Below, in pieces: positions 1-7,852 of a DNA stretch of 32,604 bases (positions are counted from its first letter, which is position 1; the number at the start of each line of letters is the position of its first letter). This DNA comes from Rhodoferax ferrireducens. GTDB lineage: Bacteria; Pseudomonadota; Gammaproteobacteria; Burkholderiales; Burkholderiaceae_C. A program made the position numbers and the translations under genes. The stretch spans positions 1-32,604 of the forward strand of contig MTEI01000030.1 of NCBI GenBank assembly GCA_002083775.1, written 5' to 3'. A model generated the notes under the pieces. It ran no database searches. It saw only the letters and a program-made list of their open reading frames with translations, and was not told the DNA's origin.

Positions 1-91
1 ATTGTTTGCGTTTGGTCATGATGATCCTCGGTGTCGTTGTCTGGAGTATAGGGGACTCTCAGCACTGTCCTAAATCATTAAACCATTACAG
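1..91 (-). mobile_element. IS3-like insertion sequence, left copy (end fragment, transposase start reading outward)
   Basis: These bases are the exact reverse complement of the last 90 bases of the window, so one IS end occurs twice in inverted orientation. Read on the minus strand, about 70 bases of IS end lead to an ATG starting the peptide MTKRKQ, which resembles the beginning of IS3-family OrfA proteins; that family call is weak because only six codons are visible. The IS end abuts an open reading frame at about position 92, so it probably interrupted that gene. Confidence 0.6.
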
Positions 92-538
92 CCTGTTCCC
101 CCTGTCCCACCCGGTGTTTCCGGTAGCCTGTCCAGCCTTACGGGTAAGGTGAAGAACCGGGATCACGGGGGTCAGCGTACAGGTACGCCACACCCCGGTA
201 CGGCAGGTGCAAAACAGGTAACGGGTAAGTACCTTACGGGTAAAGTTGGTGAGGGCAATGAGGTGCAGGTGGCCGAGTCTGTCTACCTGACCTTGTGCAA
301 ACTGGTCAGGGGAGGGCAGTTGCGTCCCAGCCGTCCGGGCTTGAAAAAGGCACTCCAGAAAATGCAGGTTGGCAGCAATCAGGTGGAGCGGCAGGCGATG
401 GCCGACCTAATACTGCGGCACATGGAACAGGATGGCGTGGTGTACCGCAATCCGGCGTACACTGGCCCCAGTTGTGGGCTGGGTGAATTCTTGCCCGTAT
501 TGGAAGTCAAACAGGCAGCACTGGCTTTGGTGGGTTAG
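92..538 (+). CDS. C-terminal fragment of an unidentified protein, truncated by the IS
   Basis: The frame is open from the IS junction through position 538 (TAG). A GTG at 149 could serve as a start, but nothing there looks like a ribosome binding site, so I read this as the tail of a larger gene cut by the IS. The first 50 residues are rich in Pro, Gly, Thr and Lys and look like a linker. The last 90 (from VAESVYLTLCKLV) look like a compact helical domain, possibly winged-helix, ending in a beta-rich GLGEFLPVLEV segment. I do not recognise the family. Since the other IS copy cuts a transfer gene, this could also be a transfer or replication gene, but nothing in the sequence proves it. Confidence 0.5.
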   Translation, partial: PVPPVPPGVSGSLSSLTGKVKNRDHGGQRTGTPHPGTAGAKQVTGKYLTGKVGEGNEVQVAESVYLTLCKLVRGGQLRPSRPGLKKALQKMQVGSNQVERQAMADLILRHMEQDGVVYRNPAYTGPSCGLGEFLPVLEVKQAALALVG

Positions 539-566
539 GGGAGCCGGGTTGGTAGGTACAGGGCAG

Positions 567-590
567 GGGAGTTTTACATGTAAAACTCCC
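567..590. promoter_or_regulatory. Palindromic site 1 (core GTTTTACATGTAAAAC), extended 24-bp perfect palindrome
   Basis: The 16-bp core lies at 571-586. It is flanked by GGGA and TCCC, which extend it to a perfect 24-bp palindrome. It sits 74 bp before the secreted-protein gene. The same core recurs at 1401, 3410 and 3530, with a one-mismatch copy at 25147. This is a candidate operator or centromere site for the plasmid's own TrfB/KorA-like or ParB/KorB-like protein. Confidence 0.65.
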
Positions 591-664
591 TCGTCCTGCC
601 GTCCAGCGTGTGGGAGGCTATGGGTGGGAAGTGAAAGTTAGGGTGTGGCAAGAGGAAAAACATC

Positions 665-1396
665 ATGCGTCAATTGTTGGTAATAGGGGTGGCAGTAGCC
701 ACTTGGGTTGGAGGTTCGCTTGCGTGGGCGGCAGCGACCTTACCGGAACCTGCATGGCAGGCCGGTTGGTCGTGTGGGCAGGCTGTCACTCCTGACCGCA
801 AGCTGGTGCAGGGATTGCTGGATGCGGGGGAGCAGCATGGTTACGCAGTGAATGGCGTGACCCTGCCTGTCTTGGTGGGTGAGCGTATGGAAGGGATGGG
901 GACGGTGGTTTTCATCCAGCGGGCTGGGCAGTGGCAACTTTACCCGGTGGCTGAAGGCCATAGGGTGGAAGGGGTATACAGTACCCCTGCCTATGACCGT
1001 TTCATGCTGTTCAGTATGTGGGGGATTGAAGGGCCAGGTTCGGAATATACGGTGCTGCGCGGGAAAGGACAGTTTGCCAGTGTGGACTGTGTAACGGTAG
1101 CTTTCCCGGCAGACTTGAACCAGCCAGCATGGGCCAATGAATACCTGATGCTGAAAGACTTCAATATTGGCAAGGATGGCAGTGGTGCGCTCATTGGTTC
1201 TGTTTACCGTGAGCGTGACGGCAACGAGACCAAAGACTGGTATCGCTACACGACCAACGACTGGGGCAAGACATGGAGTAGGGCAGTGCAGGTTGATGAC
1301 ACCAGCAAGGCATTGGGCGGTGTGTTCCAGTCTGCCATCGAGGTCAAACCATCGCGTGAGTTGCTGGACAGTCTCCTGGGGAGCTTGTCGAAATAG
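665..1396 (+). CDS. Secreted protein of unknown function
   Basis: The protein has 243 residues. The start ATG follows GAGGA at good spacing. The N-terminus is a classical signal peptide: MRQ, then a hydrophobic stretch to about residue 19, ending AWA-A, so the mature protein is likely exported to the periplasm or outside. The mature part holds two cysteines (CGQ near residue 37 and DCV near residue 139) that could form a disulfide, and a motif-like TTNDWGKTWSRA near residue 200. That last motif resembles the Asp-box/BNR sequence of beta-propeller proteins (SxDxGxTW), but only one copy is clear. I do not recognise the family. It stands alone between two copies of the 16-bp palindrome, which may regulate it. 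Confidence 0.7.
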   Translation: MRQLLVIGVAVATWVGGSLAWAAATLPEPAWQAGWSCGQAVTPDRKLVQGLLDAGEQHGYAVNGVTLPVLVGERMEGMGTVVFIQRAGQWQLYPVAEGHRVEGVYSTPAYDRFMLFSMWGIEGPGSEYTVLRGKGQFASVDCVTVAFPADLNQPAWANEYLMLKDFNIGKDGSGALIGSVYRERDGNETKDWYRYTTNDWGKTWSRAVQVDDTSKALGGVFQSAIEVKPSRELLDSLLGSLSK

Positions 1397-1400
1397 GGAA

Positions 1401-1416
1401 GTTTTACATGTAAAAC
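1401..1416. promoter_or_regulatory. Palindromic site 2 (GTTTTACATGTAAAAC)
   Basis: This is an exact copy of the 16-bp core, flanked by GGGAA and TTTCCC so that the palindrome nearly continues. It lies five bases after the stop of the secreted-protein gene and before the convergent abiEii stop. The long symmetric stem could also act as a weak bidirectional terminator, but there is no U-tract on either side. Confidence 0.6.
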
Positions 1417-1492
1417 TTTCCCGTAGGGATGGTTGCTTGTGGAATCGCAGGGGAGTCCAGAACACCAGGAGGCTGTCTGGTGTATTGCTGTT

Positions 1493-2347
1493 CTATTGCC
1501 AAGGCAGGGATTCATAAAAGCCTGCCACCTGTTCGTAGGCTTCCTCAAAAGGTGGTAAGGGTTGTGAGACCTCATCACGCAGCAGGGCATATTCCTTGCC
1601 GGAGGCTTCCATAATGTCTGATCTGCGCAAAATGTCCCGCTGGAGCAGTTCAGGCTCAAGACGGCCTGCGGCCTTTTTGTGAAACGTGTCCAGCACCTGC
1701 TGTTTTTCCCGATGGGTCAGGGGAGGGCAGGTGTCCAACAGATACCAGATGTCATACACGTCCTGACGGCGGTTACGCTTACGTACCACCTGCTGGATAA
1801 TGGAGCGCAGCTTCTCCGCCAACAAGTCAGTCAGGCCGTAAGCCTGAATGGTTTCTTCTCCATCCAACGATAAGGCTTCCAGCTCGTAGCTGGCTTCATT
1901 GAAGCTGTAATCAATCTTGACCGTGGTTGGTGCTGCACCCCGTTCCAGCCGTTTCACGGCATTGCTGTCCTGGGTGTTGGCATAACCCAACTGTAACTTG
2001 AAAGAGGGGAAAGTGCCTCCTGTGCGGGGTTGCAGTTTGAGTGACTGGAGACGGCAAACAACCGGGTAGGGGAGTTCATCAGCGGCAACCACCAGTGCTT
2101 CCCGCAGGTGTGCTTCAAACTCCGCCTGGTCAATCTCAGACAAGGTGTTGTGGGTAGAGAAGTCAATGTCTTCCGTAAAGCGGGAACTGCTGTAACGGAT
2201 ACCCAGCAACATGCCACCCTTCATGATCATGCGTAACCGCAGGTAATTGTCACCCGCAATCGCGTGCAGGATCAGGTGGACAGCTTGCCGGAAGGTGGTA
2301 CGGTCAGGGGTGGCAGCCCTGACCCAATCATCAATGTTGGTTTCCAT
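1493..2347 (-). CDS. abiEii: AbiEii-family nucleotidyltransferase toxin (type IV toxin-antitoxin)
   Basis: The 284-residue protein has the nucleotidyltransferase (AbiEii/MenT-like) motifs in order: KGGMLLGIR (43-51), TEDIDF with the two metal-binding Asp (58-63), KIDYSF with a third acidic residue (144-149), and the C-terminal EKLRS...RRQDVYD block (178-199). In this family the toxin transfers nucleotides to an RNA target such as tRNA and blocks growth. Here it would stabilise the plasmid or abort phage infection. It overlaps the upstream abiEi by 17 bp, so the two are translationally coupled from one promoter. Length and motifs look intact. Family assignment is firm; the exact target is not known from sequence. 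Confidence 0.9.
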   Translation of the reverse strand: METNIDDWVRAATPDRTTFRQAVHLILHAIAGDNYLRLRMIMKGGMLLGIRYSSSRFTEDIDFSTHNTLSEIDQAEFEAHLREALVVAADELPYPVVCRLQSLKLQPRTGGTFPSFKLQLGYANTQDSNAVKRLERGAAPTTVKIDYSFNEASYELEALSLDGEETIQAYGLTDLLAEKLRSIIQQVVRKRNRRQDVYDIWYLLDTCPPLTHREKQQVLDTFHKKAAGRLEPELLQRDILRRSDIMEASGKEYALLRDEVSQPLPPFEEAYEQVAGFYESLPWQ

Positions 2348-3254
2348 CGGGCAAGTTTACGGATATGCACCAGGTTTCTGAATAAGAATCTTGGTAAGGT
2401 TCAGTCGCCAGCAGTTTGCGGGAGCCACCGCGCTGTACCAGTGCTTTCCAGCCCTCAATAGTGGGGTGTTGGTGTCCTAGCCGCTCTTGCAGGATATAAC
2501 CGGCCCTTACCTTGTCGATGGCCTTACCTTCCTTGTCGATGGTCTTGAGGATGACGGGGAGGTAATGTCCGGCATATTCGGTGAACACTTCCAGCACATG
2601 GCTGAAACCACCACAATAGTCGGGTTCCTGAAGCATATCCAGGAAGGTGCGCCCGATGGGCGCAACCCGTATGCCACCACTACCGTGTTGTTCCGGGTAA
2701 GGGTGGTAGTCCTTGCGGGTATGTTCCTGTATGGTTTTCGCCTGAATCTCCCCGCCGGGTTTATGGTGCTTGCATGGAATGTCCGCCAGGGTAGGGAAGG
2801 GCTGGAAATCCTGTATGGCCTTTTCTTCTGCCAGCCGCCTGAATTCACTGGCAGTGCAGGTGGTCACATGGACAGTGTGGGGGATGCGGTCAGTCAGGTG
2901 ATGCCATTCCATCGCACTCAGGTGTGACAGGTAGCAGAACGGGTTCAGTGTGCAAATGACCTGTTGTGCCGTCGGTGCTGTCAGGCCAGCGACGGTAAAC
3001 ACTGGCAGGTTAGCGAACTGGGTCAGTATGCCTTTGTTGACCAGACTATCCAGATTGCGCTCAATGACGGTTTGCTGGGGTAGGTCGGATGTTAGCTTGC
3101 CAATAGGTAAACCGGCATAGGTTTTGGTGCGGTAGAGTTTTACCATGTACCCTACCAGTTCATAGCGGCTTATCACGGGTTTGGGATGTTCCGTGAGTAT
3201 CAGCCGTTGCAGGGCTGTAGAAAAGGGGATACTGGCTTTCACATCACTTCGCAT
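2331..3254 (-). CDS. abiEi: AbiEi-family antitoxin / transcriptional repressor
   Basis: The 307-residue protein lies directly upstream of abiEii. An N-terminal winged-helix-like region (about 15-90, including KPVISRYELVGYM and QQTVIERNLDSLVNKGIL) is followed by the AbiEi core. The segment CYLSHLSAMEWHHLTDRIPHTVHVTT (about 127-152) is typical of the family. In type IV systems the antitoxin does not bind the toxin protein but represses the operon by binding inverted repeats in its promoter. A 43-bp palindrome covers this gene's start codon and ribosome binding site (AGGA 12 bases before the ATG), which fits autoregulation well. The gene looks complete. Confidence 0.85.
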   Translation of the reverse strand: MRSDVKASIPFSTALQRLILTEHPKPVISRYELVGYMVKLYRTKTYAGLPIGKLTSDLPQQTVIERNLDSLVNKGILTQFANLPVFTVAGLTAPTAQQVICTLNPFCYLSHLSAMEWHHLTDRIPHTVHVTTCTASEFRRLAEEKAIQDFQPFPTLADIPCKHHKPGGEIQAKTIQEHTRKDYHPYPEQHGSGGIRVAPIGRTFLDMLQEPDYCGGFSHVLEVFTEYAGHYLPVILKTIDKEGKAIDKVRAGYILQERLGHQHPTIEGWKALVQRGGSRKLLATEPYQDSYSETWCISVNLPDGNQH

Positions 3255-3293
3255 AATAAGATATATGTCCTGAGGACATATATCTTATTATGC
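3251..3293. promoter_or_regulatory. 43-bp perfect palindrome over the abiE start (operator)
   Basis: Arms of 21 bases (3251-3271 and 3273-3293) are perfectly complementary around the single base 3272. The arms begin GCATAATAAGATATATGTCC. The abiEi ATG (3252-3254 on the minus strand) is the last part of the left arm, and the AGGA ribosome binding site lies in the centre. As DNA this is a likely AbiEi operator. As RNA it would hide the ribosome binding site in a hairpin. Confidence 0.8.
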
Positions 3294-3409
3294 TTTATAA
3301 GTCAAGTGTGGATATTCTTTTTATTGGTTTCAGGTGCATGAAATAGAAGGAGTTTAGCCGATATTCTGCATACTGTCTGTAGGTGTGTCAGGGGAATCGC
3401 TGGAGAGAA

Positions 3410-3425
3410 GTTTTACATGTAAAAC
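3410..3425. promoter_or_regulatory. Palindromic site 3 (GTTTTACATGTAAAAC)
   Basis: This is an exact copy of the 16-bp core, about 115 bp upstream of the abiE palindrome. Its flanks are not symmetric, so the conserved unit is the core itself. Confidence 0.6.
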
Positions 3426-3529
3426 TGTGCTGTTGGCAGGACAAGGCGGGAACAGGGGAGTTGTCCGTATCCATAAATTTATCCGTATTTATTCATTGGC
3501 TGTAACTGTCTGGACAAATGGTAGGGACG

Positions 3530-3545
3530 GTTTTACATGTAAAAC
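3530..3545. promoter_or_regulatory. Palindromic site 4 (GTTTTACATGTAAAAC)
   Basis: This is an exact copy of the core, 120 bp after site 3. The paired, closely spaced arrangement in non-coding DNA resembles clustered operators or centromere sites. Confidence 0.6.
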
Positions 3546-3933
3546 TGCGATTGCTTTTATAATGGCTTTCCCGGCCTGTCAGGCAAGGTATCTAGGTCGT
3601 TTCCGGCAAGTATTCTGACCAGGACAGGATGGTGTTGTCCGTGTTACCAATGGGGTGGCATCGTTTTGTGGCTGGCAGGGCGGGGATTTGCTGGGGCAGT
3701 CAGTAAGACGGACATTGGGGTTACGCCTTGGGGGCAAGGGTGCGAAGGCAGTGGTGAACTGAGATGGAAAAACTGTTGCGGGGCAGGGAACTTGGTCTGT
3801 AAAAAAATGTCGTTCAGTTTTCATTCAGTTTTCTGTTCACTTTGGATTTAGCTTATGCCAGAATGCGCACGTCCCCTTAAAAAATCCTCCTCTTGTGGAC
3901 ATGGAAGTCTCACGATAACAATAAGGAAAGCAT

Positions 3934-3972
3934 GGCGACTGGTTTACCCCTGACCAGTCGCCTTTATTTTTT
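3934..3972 (+). terminator. Rho-independent terminator
   Basis: A perfect 10-bp stem, GGCGACTGGT (3934-3943) with ACCAGTCGCC (3953-3962), has a 9-base loop and is followed by TTTATTTTTTT. It would end plus-strand transcription just before the convergent VOC gene. No plus-strand gene is visible upstream, so it may end a small RNA or read-through transcription. Confidence 0.8.
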
Positions 3973-4039
3973 TGGGTGTCTTGCCTGTCTTGTTCCAGCT
4001 TTTCTTTCCCTTTCCCTCTACCTTGCTTTGCCAGGGATT

Positions 4040-4339
4040 TCATTCATCCGCAGACAATGCGACAAACCTGCCATCGGGATCCCGGCAACCTTGGGATGGG
4101 TCTTGGGTGTGGGTATTGAACTGTGCCAGCAGGGCAGGTGGGACGCTAAAGCCTAACCTGACTTTATCCGGTTCACCGTTGGTGGGGTACAACTCCAGCA
4201 GCAGTCCGCCGAGGTAGGTGGAATAGTGGACTGGGCCGCTACCGTGTAGTTCCCGTGTGAAGGTCAACCCAAGTTGGGTGTAAAAGGTTCTGGTGGCCTC
4301 AATGTCGCGGCAACGCAGTACCAGCAGGTTCAGGTGCAT
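4040..4339 (-). CDS. VOC / glyoxalase-like family protein
   Basis: The protein has 99 residues from the ATG at 4339, preceded by AAGGAA at 6 bases. An upstream in-frame ATG at 4393 lacks such a site and would add a non-homologous N-terminus. The sequence MHLNLLVLRCRDIEATRTFY, then LGLTF, HYSTYLGGLLLELYP and CRDPDGRFV, follows the beta-alpha-beta-beta-beta pattern of the vicinal oxygen chelate fold, a single module of about 110 residues. His/Glu metal ligands are plausible (H2, H36, E47) but not proven. Such proteins include glyoxalases, dioxygenases and antibiotic-binding resistance proteins; the substrate cannot be read from the sequence. It is a lone gene next to plasmid regulatory repeats. 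Confidence 0.75.
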   Translation of the reverse strand: MHLNLLVLRCRDIEATRTFYTQLGLTFTRELHGSGPVHYSTYLGGLLLELYPTNGEPDKVRLGFSVPPALLAQFNTHTQDPSQGCRDPDGRFVALSADE

Positions 4340-4726
4340 TCTGGTTCCTTTTGTCTGGGTTGGTCTCGCCTGACATGTTACCTGACAGGGCACTGGATGC
4401 AGATGTTGCCGATACTATTTGGATAGCATCTCAAACAATGCCGCTGTGGACGTATACAGCCGGTATGCACCCGGTGTGTTTCCCCTTGGCTTTCACCTAC
4501 CCCTGTTTGGGAGAGCAGGTTTGCTGTCACAAAATGATGGCTTGCCTTGCTGGCTGATGGTTTGCCTGTTGCTCGCATTCTCCCGTTTGTGGGGATTGCT
4601 ATCCCTTGTACTGGGTTATGCCGGAACAGGGCTGCCTGCTTTAACCGATCACTATCCTGATACGGGGGACTTTGCTGTTACCACGGGTATGTGGCTAGGG
4701 GAATGGTTGCTGGACAAAATCCTTAT

Positions 4727-4742
4727 TGCTACAAATTCCGGG
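4727..4742 (-). repeat. Isolated iteron copy far from the origin
   Basis: TGCTACAAATTCCGGG is the reverse complement of the origin iteron core CCCGGAATTTGTAGCA. It lies about 12.6 kb of window sequence (and, without the nested insertion, about 3 kb) from the origin array. Confidence 0.7.
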
Positions 4743-4855
4743 TAGGGTGGCTCCTTGCAGACCGGGCTTTCTGCTGCAATGGCTTGCGCCATTTCCACGT
4801 CAATCCCTGCCACCTCCGTGCCGCCTTGCGCCGCCACTGCGCGTTCCACTTGCCG

Positions 4856-4897
4856 TTAGCCTGTTGCCAGCTGCTGGCGTGCCTTGCAACAGGCTAA
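4856..4897. repeat. Nested inverted repeat (cruciform/hairpin)
   Basis: Twelve-base arms TTAGCCTGTTGC (4856-4867) and GCAACAGGCTAA (4886-4897) match perfectly. Inside lies a second perfect hairpin, CCAGC-T-GCTGG (4867-4877). No T-tract follows on the plus strand. It could fold in single-stranded DNA during transfer or in RNA. Confidence 0.7.
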
Positions 4898-5241
4898 TCG
4901 GGCAGTTCAGCAGTCTTATGTCCCCTATCTGCCCCACCCGTTAACGTTCGCGTCATCCGGTATCCTGCTCCAACAAAAGCCATTGCTGCAAGGACTACTC
5001 GTTCCTGCGTTCCTCCTTGCACCCCTGCCTTGTGCCGAAGCGGTCGGCTACCGACGCGAGACGACGGGATGGGACAGATAAGTACGGGACACAATCCCCG
5101 CTTTCCCTGACCTGCCCGATGCAAAGACAACACAGCACTGCTGACCCATCAACGCTCAACAACAGGATGGGTTTAAAAGAGCAGGGCAGGGAAGTCCGCT
5201 ATCGCGTGTTTAGCCATACACCGATACACAAGGAGACCATT

Positions 5242-6084
5242 ATGAAACGGGACATCTATCAGGAAATCACCACCGCCATCCTCGAAGCATTGCAGGCAGG
5301 GGTACGTCCCTGGAAACAGTGTTACACCACCAGCTTGCCATTACGCACCACTGGCGACCATTACAAGGGCATCAACTGCCTGCGGCTGATGCTGGAGGCA
5401 GAACGCAAGGGCTATTCATCCCCGCACTGGATGACGTTCCAACAAGCCACAGAACGCGGCGGTTACGTGCGTAAGGGTGAAAAGAGTACGCTGGTCTGTT
5501 TCTTCAAGACCTTTGAGAAAGACGACCCGGACAACGAAGTGGGAACCGTGAAGATTCCGGTGGCACGCGCCTACCACGTCTTCAACCTTGAACAACTGGA
5601 AGGGGTAGGGCAGGACACGCTGGGTGAAAAGCCGACCATCATCACCAAAACCAGCCGTTTCTTTGCGGCACTGCCCGGCAAAGTGGTCGAAACCACCCAA
5701 ACACCGGCCTACAGCCCAACAAAAGACCAGATCCGTATGCCTGGCATTGAGCGGTTCAGCAGTGCGGAAGCCTACTATGCCACGCTGGGGCATGAATACA
5801 TCCACTGGACAGGGCATGAGTCACGCCTGCAACGCAATGCCGAGCATTCCCGTGCCGGGTATGCCTTTGAGGAGCTGGTGGCCGAGCTGGGAGCTGCGTT
5901 CCTGCTGCCACAGATTGGGCTTCAGCCCCTGATTGACGATGAACACGCGCCTTACATTGCCCATTATGTAAAAATGCTTGAAGACGACCACAAAGCCATT
6001 TTCCGGGCATCGACACTGGCACAGCGGGCTACTGATTACCTCATCGGGCTAACCTTCCCTGTCAGGACAGGGGAAAGCACCTAA
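5242..6084 (+). CDS. ardC: ArdC-family antirestriction protein (ssDNA-binding plus zincin-like domain)
   Basis: The protein has 280 residues. The start at 5242 is chosen because AAGGAG stands 7 bases upstream and the family begins MKRDIYQEITTAILEAL; the frame is open upstream without similarity. The N-terminal half (about 1-125) is the ArdC single-strand DNA-binding domain, with RPW, GINCLRLM and GGYVRKGEK motifs. The C-terminal half is a metallopeptidase-like domain with HEYIH (184-188) and a second acidic block FEELVAELGAAFL (209-221). ArdC proteins enter recipients with, or are expressed from, the incoming strand and protect it from restriction. It is followed by ardB, making an antirestriction block that the transposons later split. 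Confidence 0.9.
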   Translation: MKRDIYQEITTAILEALQAGVRPWKQCYTTSLPLRTTGDHYKGINCLRLMLEAERKGYSSPHWMTFQQATERGGYVRKGEKSTLVCFFKTFEKDDPDNEVGTVKIPVARAYHVFNLEQLEGVGQDTLGEKPTIITKTSRFFAALPGKVVETTQTPAYSPTKDQIRMPGIERFSSAEAYYATLGHEYIHWTGHESRLQRNAEHSRAGYAFEELVAELGAAFLLPQIGLQPLIDDEHAPYIAHYVKMLEDDHKAIFRASTLAQRATDYLIGLTFPVRTGEST

Positions 6085-6196
6085 AAGTAACAGCAAACCT
6101 GCCACAACAGCGTAGAGGGTTGTGGCAGGCCAAAGGGAACAGCACACAGCCAGACCCAAGAGCGGGACACACGGCAAGCAGAAACAGGACAAAACC

Positions 6197-6316
6197 ATGA
6201 CGGATGAAACAGTAAAAGAACCTATCAATGCCCACAAAGTCGCTGAAACTGAACGTATGAAGGTGATGCCTGCCTTGTTCGGGATGCGCTTCGCCCAAGT
6301 AGAACAAACGGTCTAC
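6197..6316 (+). pseudogene. ardB: ardB, 5' part (interrupted by the IS21-family element)
   Basis: Forty codons from ATG 6197, preceded by AGGA at about 8 bases, encode MTDETVKEPINAHKVAETER and onward to EQTVY. This N-terminus resembles ArdB antirestriction proteins (MRFAQVEQTVY block). At 6317 the sequence changes into an IS21-family end. The remaining codons are found at 23230-23526 in the same frame, after a 7-bp target duplication. ArdB blocks type I restriction enzymes in the cell. The split copy is expected to be inactive. Any reading past 6316 runs into the IS and stops soon. Confidence 0.85.
6310..6316. repeat. Left 7-bp target-site duplication (GGTCTAC)
   Basis: GGTCTAC at 6310-6316 recurs at 23223-23229. 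Removing everything between, plus one copy, rejoins ardB in frame. Confidence 0.85.
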
Positions 6317-6407
6317 TATTCCGCGACAATTATCTTGTCCGGTCGGCGACAATTACGGTGGCCGGTTGAGTTGGTAGACTCAGGCGTATTTCTCCAAGGA
6401 GAAACTG

Positions 6408-7593
6408 ATGCCTGGATTCCCCATCAATACTCAACAATACAGGCTCTATATGAAACTCCGAGAAGCAGGGCTCACGCAAGTGAGCGCCGCCGTTAAGGCG
6501 GGCATTTCCGAACGGACAGGCCGCCGCCTAGAACAACCTAACCGCGATTCTCCCGATGGTCATCAAGCCCCCCGAAGCTGGCGCACCCGTCCTGACCCAC
6601 TGGCTGGGGTTTGGGACAGTGAGTTGCTCCCGCTGCTACAAGACAACCCCGGACTGTTGCCCAAAACCTTGTGGGAATACTTGTGCCAGCGTTATCCCGA
6701 CCATTATGACAGCAAGGTGGAACGCACCCTGCAACGCCGCATCAAGGCGTGGAAGCTGCAACACGGCAACCCGCTGGAGGTGATGTTTTTGCAACGCCAT
6801 GAACCGGGGCAGCAGGGCATTTCTGATTTTACCCAACTGAAGCCCAATGGAATTACCCTCAAGGGGGAGGCATTTGCCCACCGCTTTTACCATTACCGGC
6901 TGGTTTACAGCGGCTGGTGCCATGTGAAGGTCATTTGTGGCGGCGAGAGCTATGAAGCGTTGGCAACTGGCTTGCAGGATGCGTGGTGGCGCAGTGGCGG
7001 CACGCCCCGCGAGCACCGCACCGACAGCCTCAGCGCGGCCTACAACAATTTGGCGGAAGAACAAACCCTGACCCAGCGTTACGCGGCGTTGTGCCGCCAT
7101 TACCACGTCAAGGCCAGCCGCAACAACAAGGGGGTTGCCCATGAGAACGGGGCGGTGGAAGCCGCCCATGGGCATTTCAAACGTCGGGTGGCACAGGCGT
7201 TACTGCTACGGGGTTCTACTGATTTTGACGCACTGGCGGATTACCAGGCGTTTGTGGATCAGGTGGTGCAGGTTATCAACAAGGCGTGCAGGACACGCTT
7301 TGAAGAGGAAAAACCGCATTTGCGTCCGTTACCCAAACAGCGCACCAATGACTATGCGGAACACCCGGTGATGGTATCCAGCAGCAGCACCATCCTCTTC
7401 AAACGCATCACTTACACCGTCCCTTCGCAGTGGGTGGGTACGCCATTGTTGTTGCTGGCCTATGACGAACGGCTGGAGTTGTACCACAGCACCGTCCATT
7501 TGCTGACCCTGCCGCGCTCTTGTATGTGCCCAAGGGCATTAACGGGCGTTGCGTCGATTACCGCCATGTGATTGATTCGTTGGTGCGTAAGCC
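6408..7593 (+). pseudogene. istA: IS21-family transposase istA, frameshifted and 3'-truncated
   Basis: The start ATG 6408 has AAGGAG at 7 bases. The protein has an N-terminal helix-turn-helix (LREAGLTQVSAAVKAGISERTGRRL), then the DDE integrase core with DFTQL, the second acidic site TDSLSAAYNN, and NNKGVAHENGAVE carrying the catalytic Glu. Near 7512-7520 one base appears to be missing: the current frame runs into unrelated SCMCPRALTG and stops at 7571. The next frame instead reads LYVPKGINGRCVDYRHVIDS and runs into the transposon end at 7594. The protein is therefore both frameshifted and cut, so the element can no longer move on its own. Confidence 0.9.
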
Positions 7594-7626
7594 GGGGTTG
7601 TAAGCCCAAACCCGCGAAATTTCCCG
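7594..7626 (+). repeat. Left terminal inverted repeat of the Tn3-family transposon
   Basis: The sequence is identical, as reverse complement, to 22904-22936 over 33 bases, starting GGGGTTGTAAGCCC and ending TTTCCCG. A GGGG start is typical of Tn3-family ends, which are usually about 38 bp. The 226 bp from here to phnF contain no gene I can support. Confidence 0.9.
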
Positions 7627-7824
7627 GTCCCGCATGTCCTTTGAAAAATCGCACTTACTTGGCGCGGTTGAGAGATATCTGGTAACGCTACTGCGGGGAA
7701 CGATGGCCCTGGATTTCGCTCAAGTGGTTGCCGCGCTATGCGACTGCCCTTTGATCACCAAAATCAGCATCAATTCACCATTGAATCTCGGATTCATCAG
7801 CTTGTCACATTGAGTCGGTAAACT

Positions 7825-7844
7825 CCCTACAACTTAATGTAGGG
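7825..7844. promoter_or_regulatory. Inverted repeat just before phnF, candidate PhnF operator
   Basis: CCCTACA (7825-7831) and TGTAGGG (7838-7844) are perfect arms with a 6-base centre ACTTAA. The repeat ends 8 bases before the phnF start. GntR/HutC-type regulators bind such short dyads, so PhnF autoregulation is likely. I see no convincing Pho box nearby. Confidence 0.55.
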
Positions 7845-7852
7845 ATGTCTAG

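Larger units (their letters stand above)
3294..4039. other. Non-coding stretch with two palindromic sites, a short direct repeat and a terminator
   Basis: No reading frame here looks real; those present are created by the palindromes or are low-complexity. Visible structure: two copies of the 16-bp palindrome exactly 120 bp apart (3410, 3530), an 11-bp-spaced direct repeat TTCAGTTTTC (3813-3822 and 3824-3833), and a strong terminator at 3934-3972. The abiE promoter must lie at the left edge. The source of the transcript ending at the terminator is not clear. Confidence 0.5.
4340..5241. other. Non-coding, hairpin-rich stretch before ardC
   Basis: About 900 bp has no convincing gene. It contains one isolated iteron copy (4727-4742), a hairpin AATGGC-TTGC-GCCATT (4778-4793), and a larger nested inverted repeat (4856-4897). 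The plus strand is C-rich from about 4770 to 4870. Its position just before antirestriction genes suggests a leading-region control element such as a single-strand promoter or priming site; this is inference only. Confidence 0.4.

Noticed and set aside
740..1465. 241-codon minus-strand frame opposite the secreted-protein gene
   Set aside because: It is a shadow of the plus-strand gene, which has a signal peptide and a good start; the minus frame has no family features.
3385..3618. Open frames containing FTCKT (also near 432-641, 740-1517)
   Set aside because: The shared peptide is only the translation of the 16-bp palindrome; the frames have no ribosome binding site and no family similarity.
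4419..4745. 108-codon frame with a hydrophobic middle
   Set aside because: Its end is formed by an iteron copy and it has no clear ribosome binding site or family similarity. It could be a small membrane protein, but I cannot support it.
5017..5241. N-terminal extension of ArdC
   Set aside because: The good ribosome binding site and the family N-terminus both point to ATG 5242.
7740..7852. Pho box before phnF
   Set aside because: CTTGTCACATTGAGTCGG has only a loose resemblance to the two CTGTCAT repeats; too weak to call.
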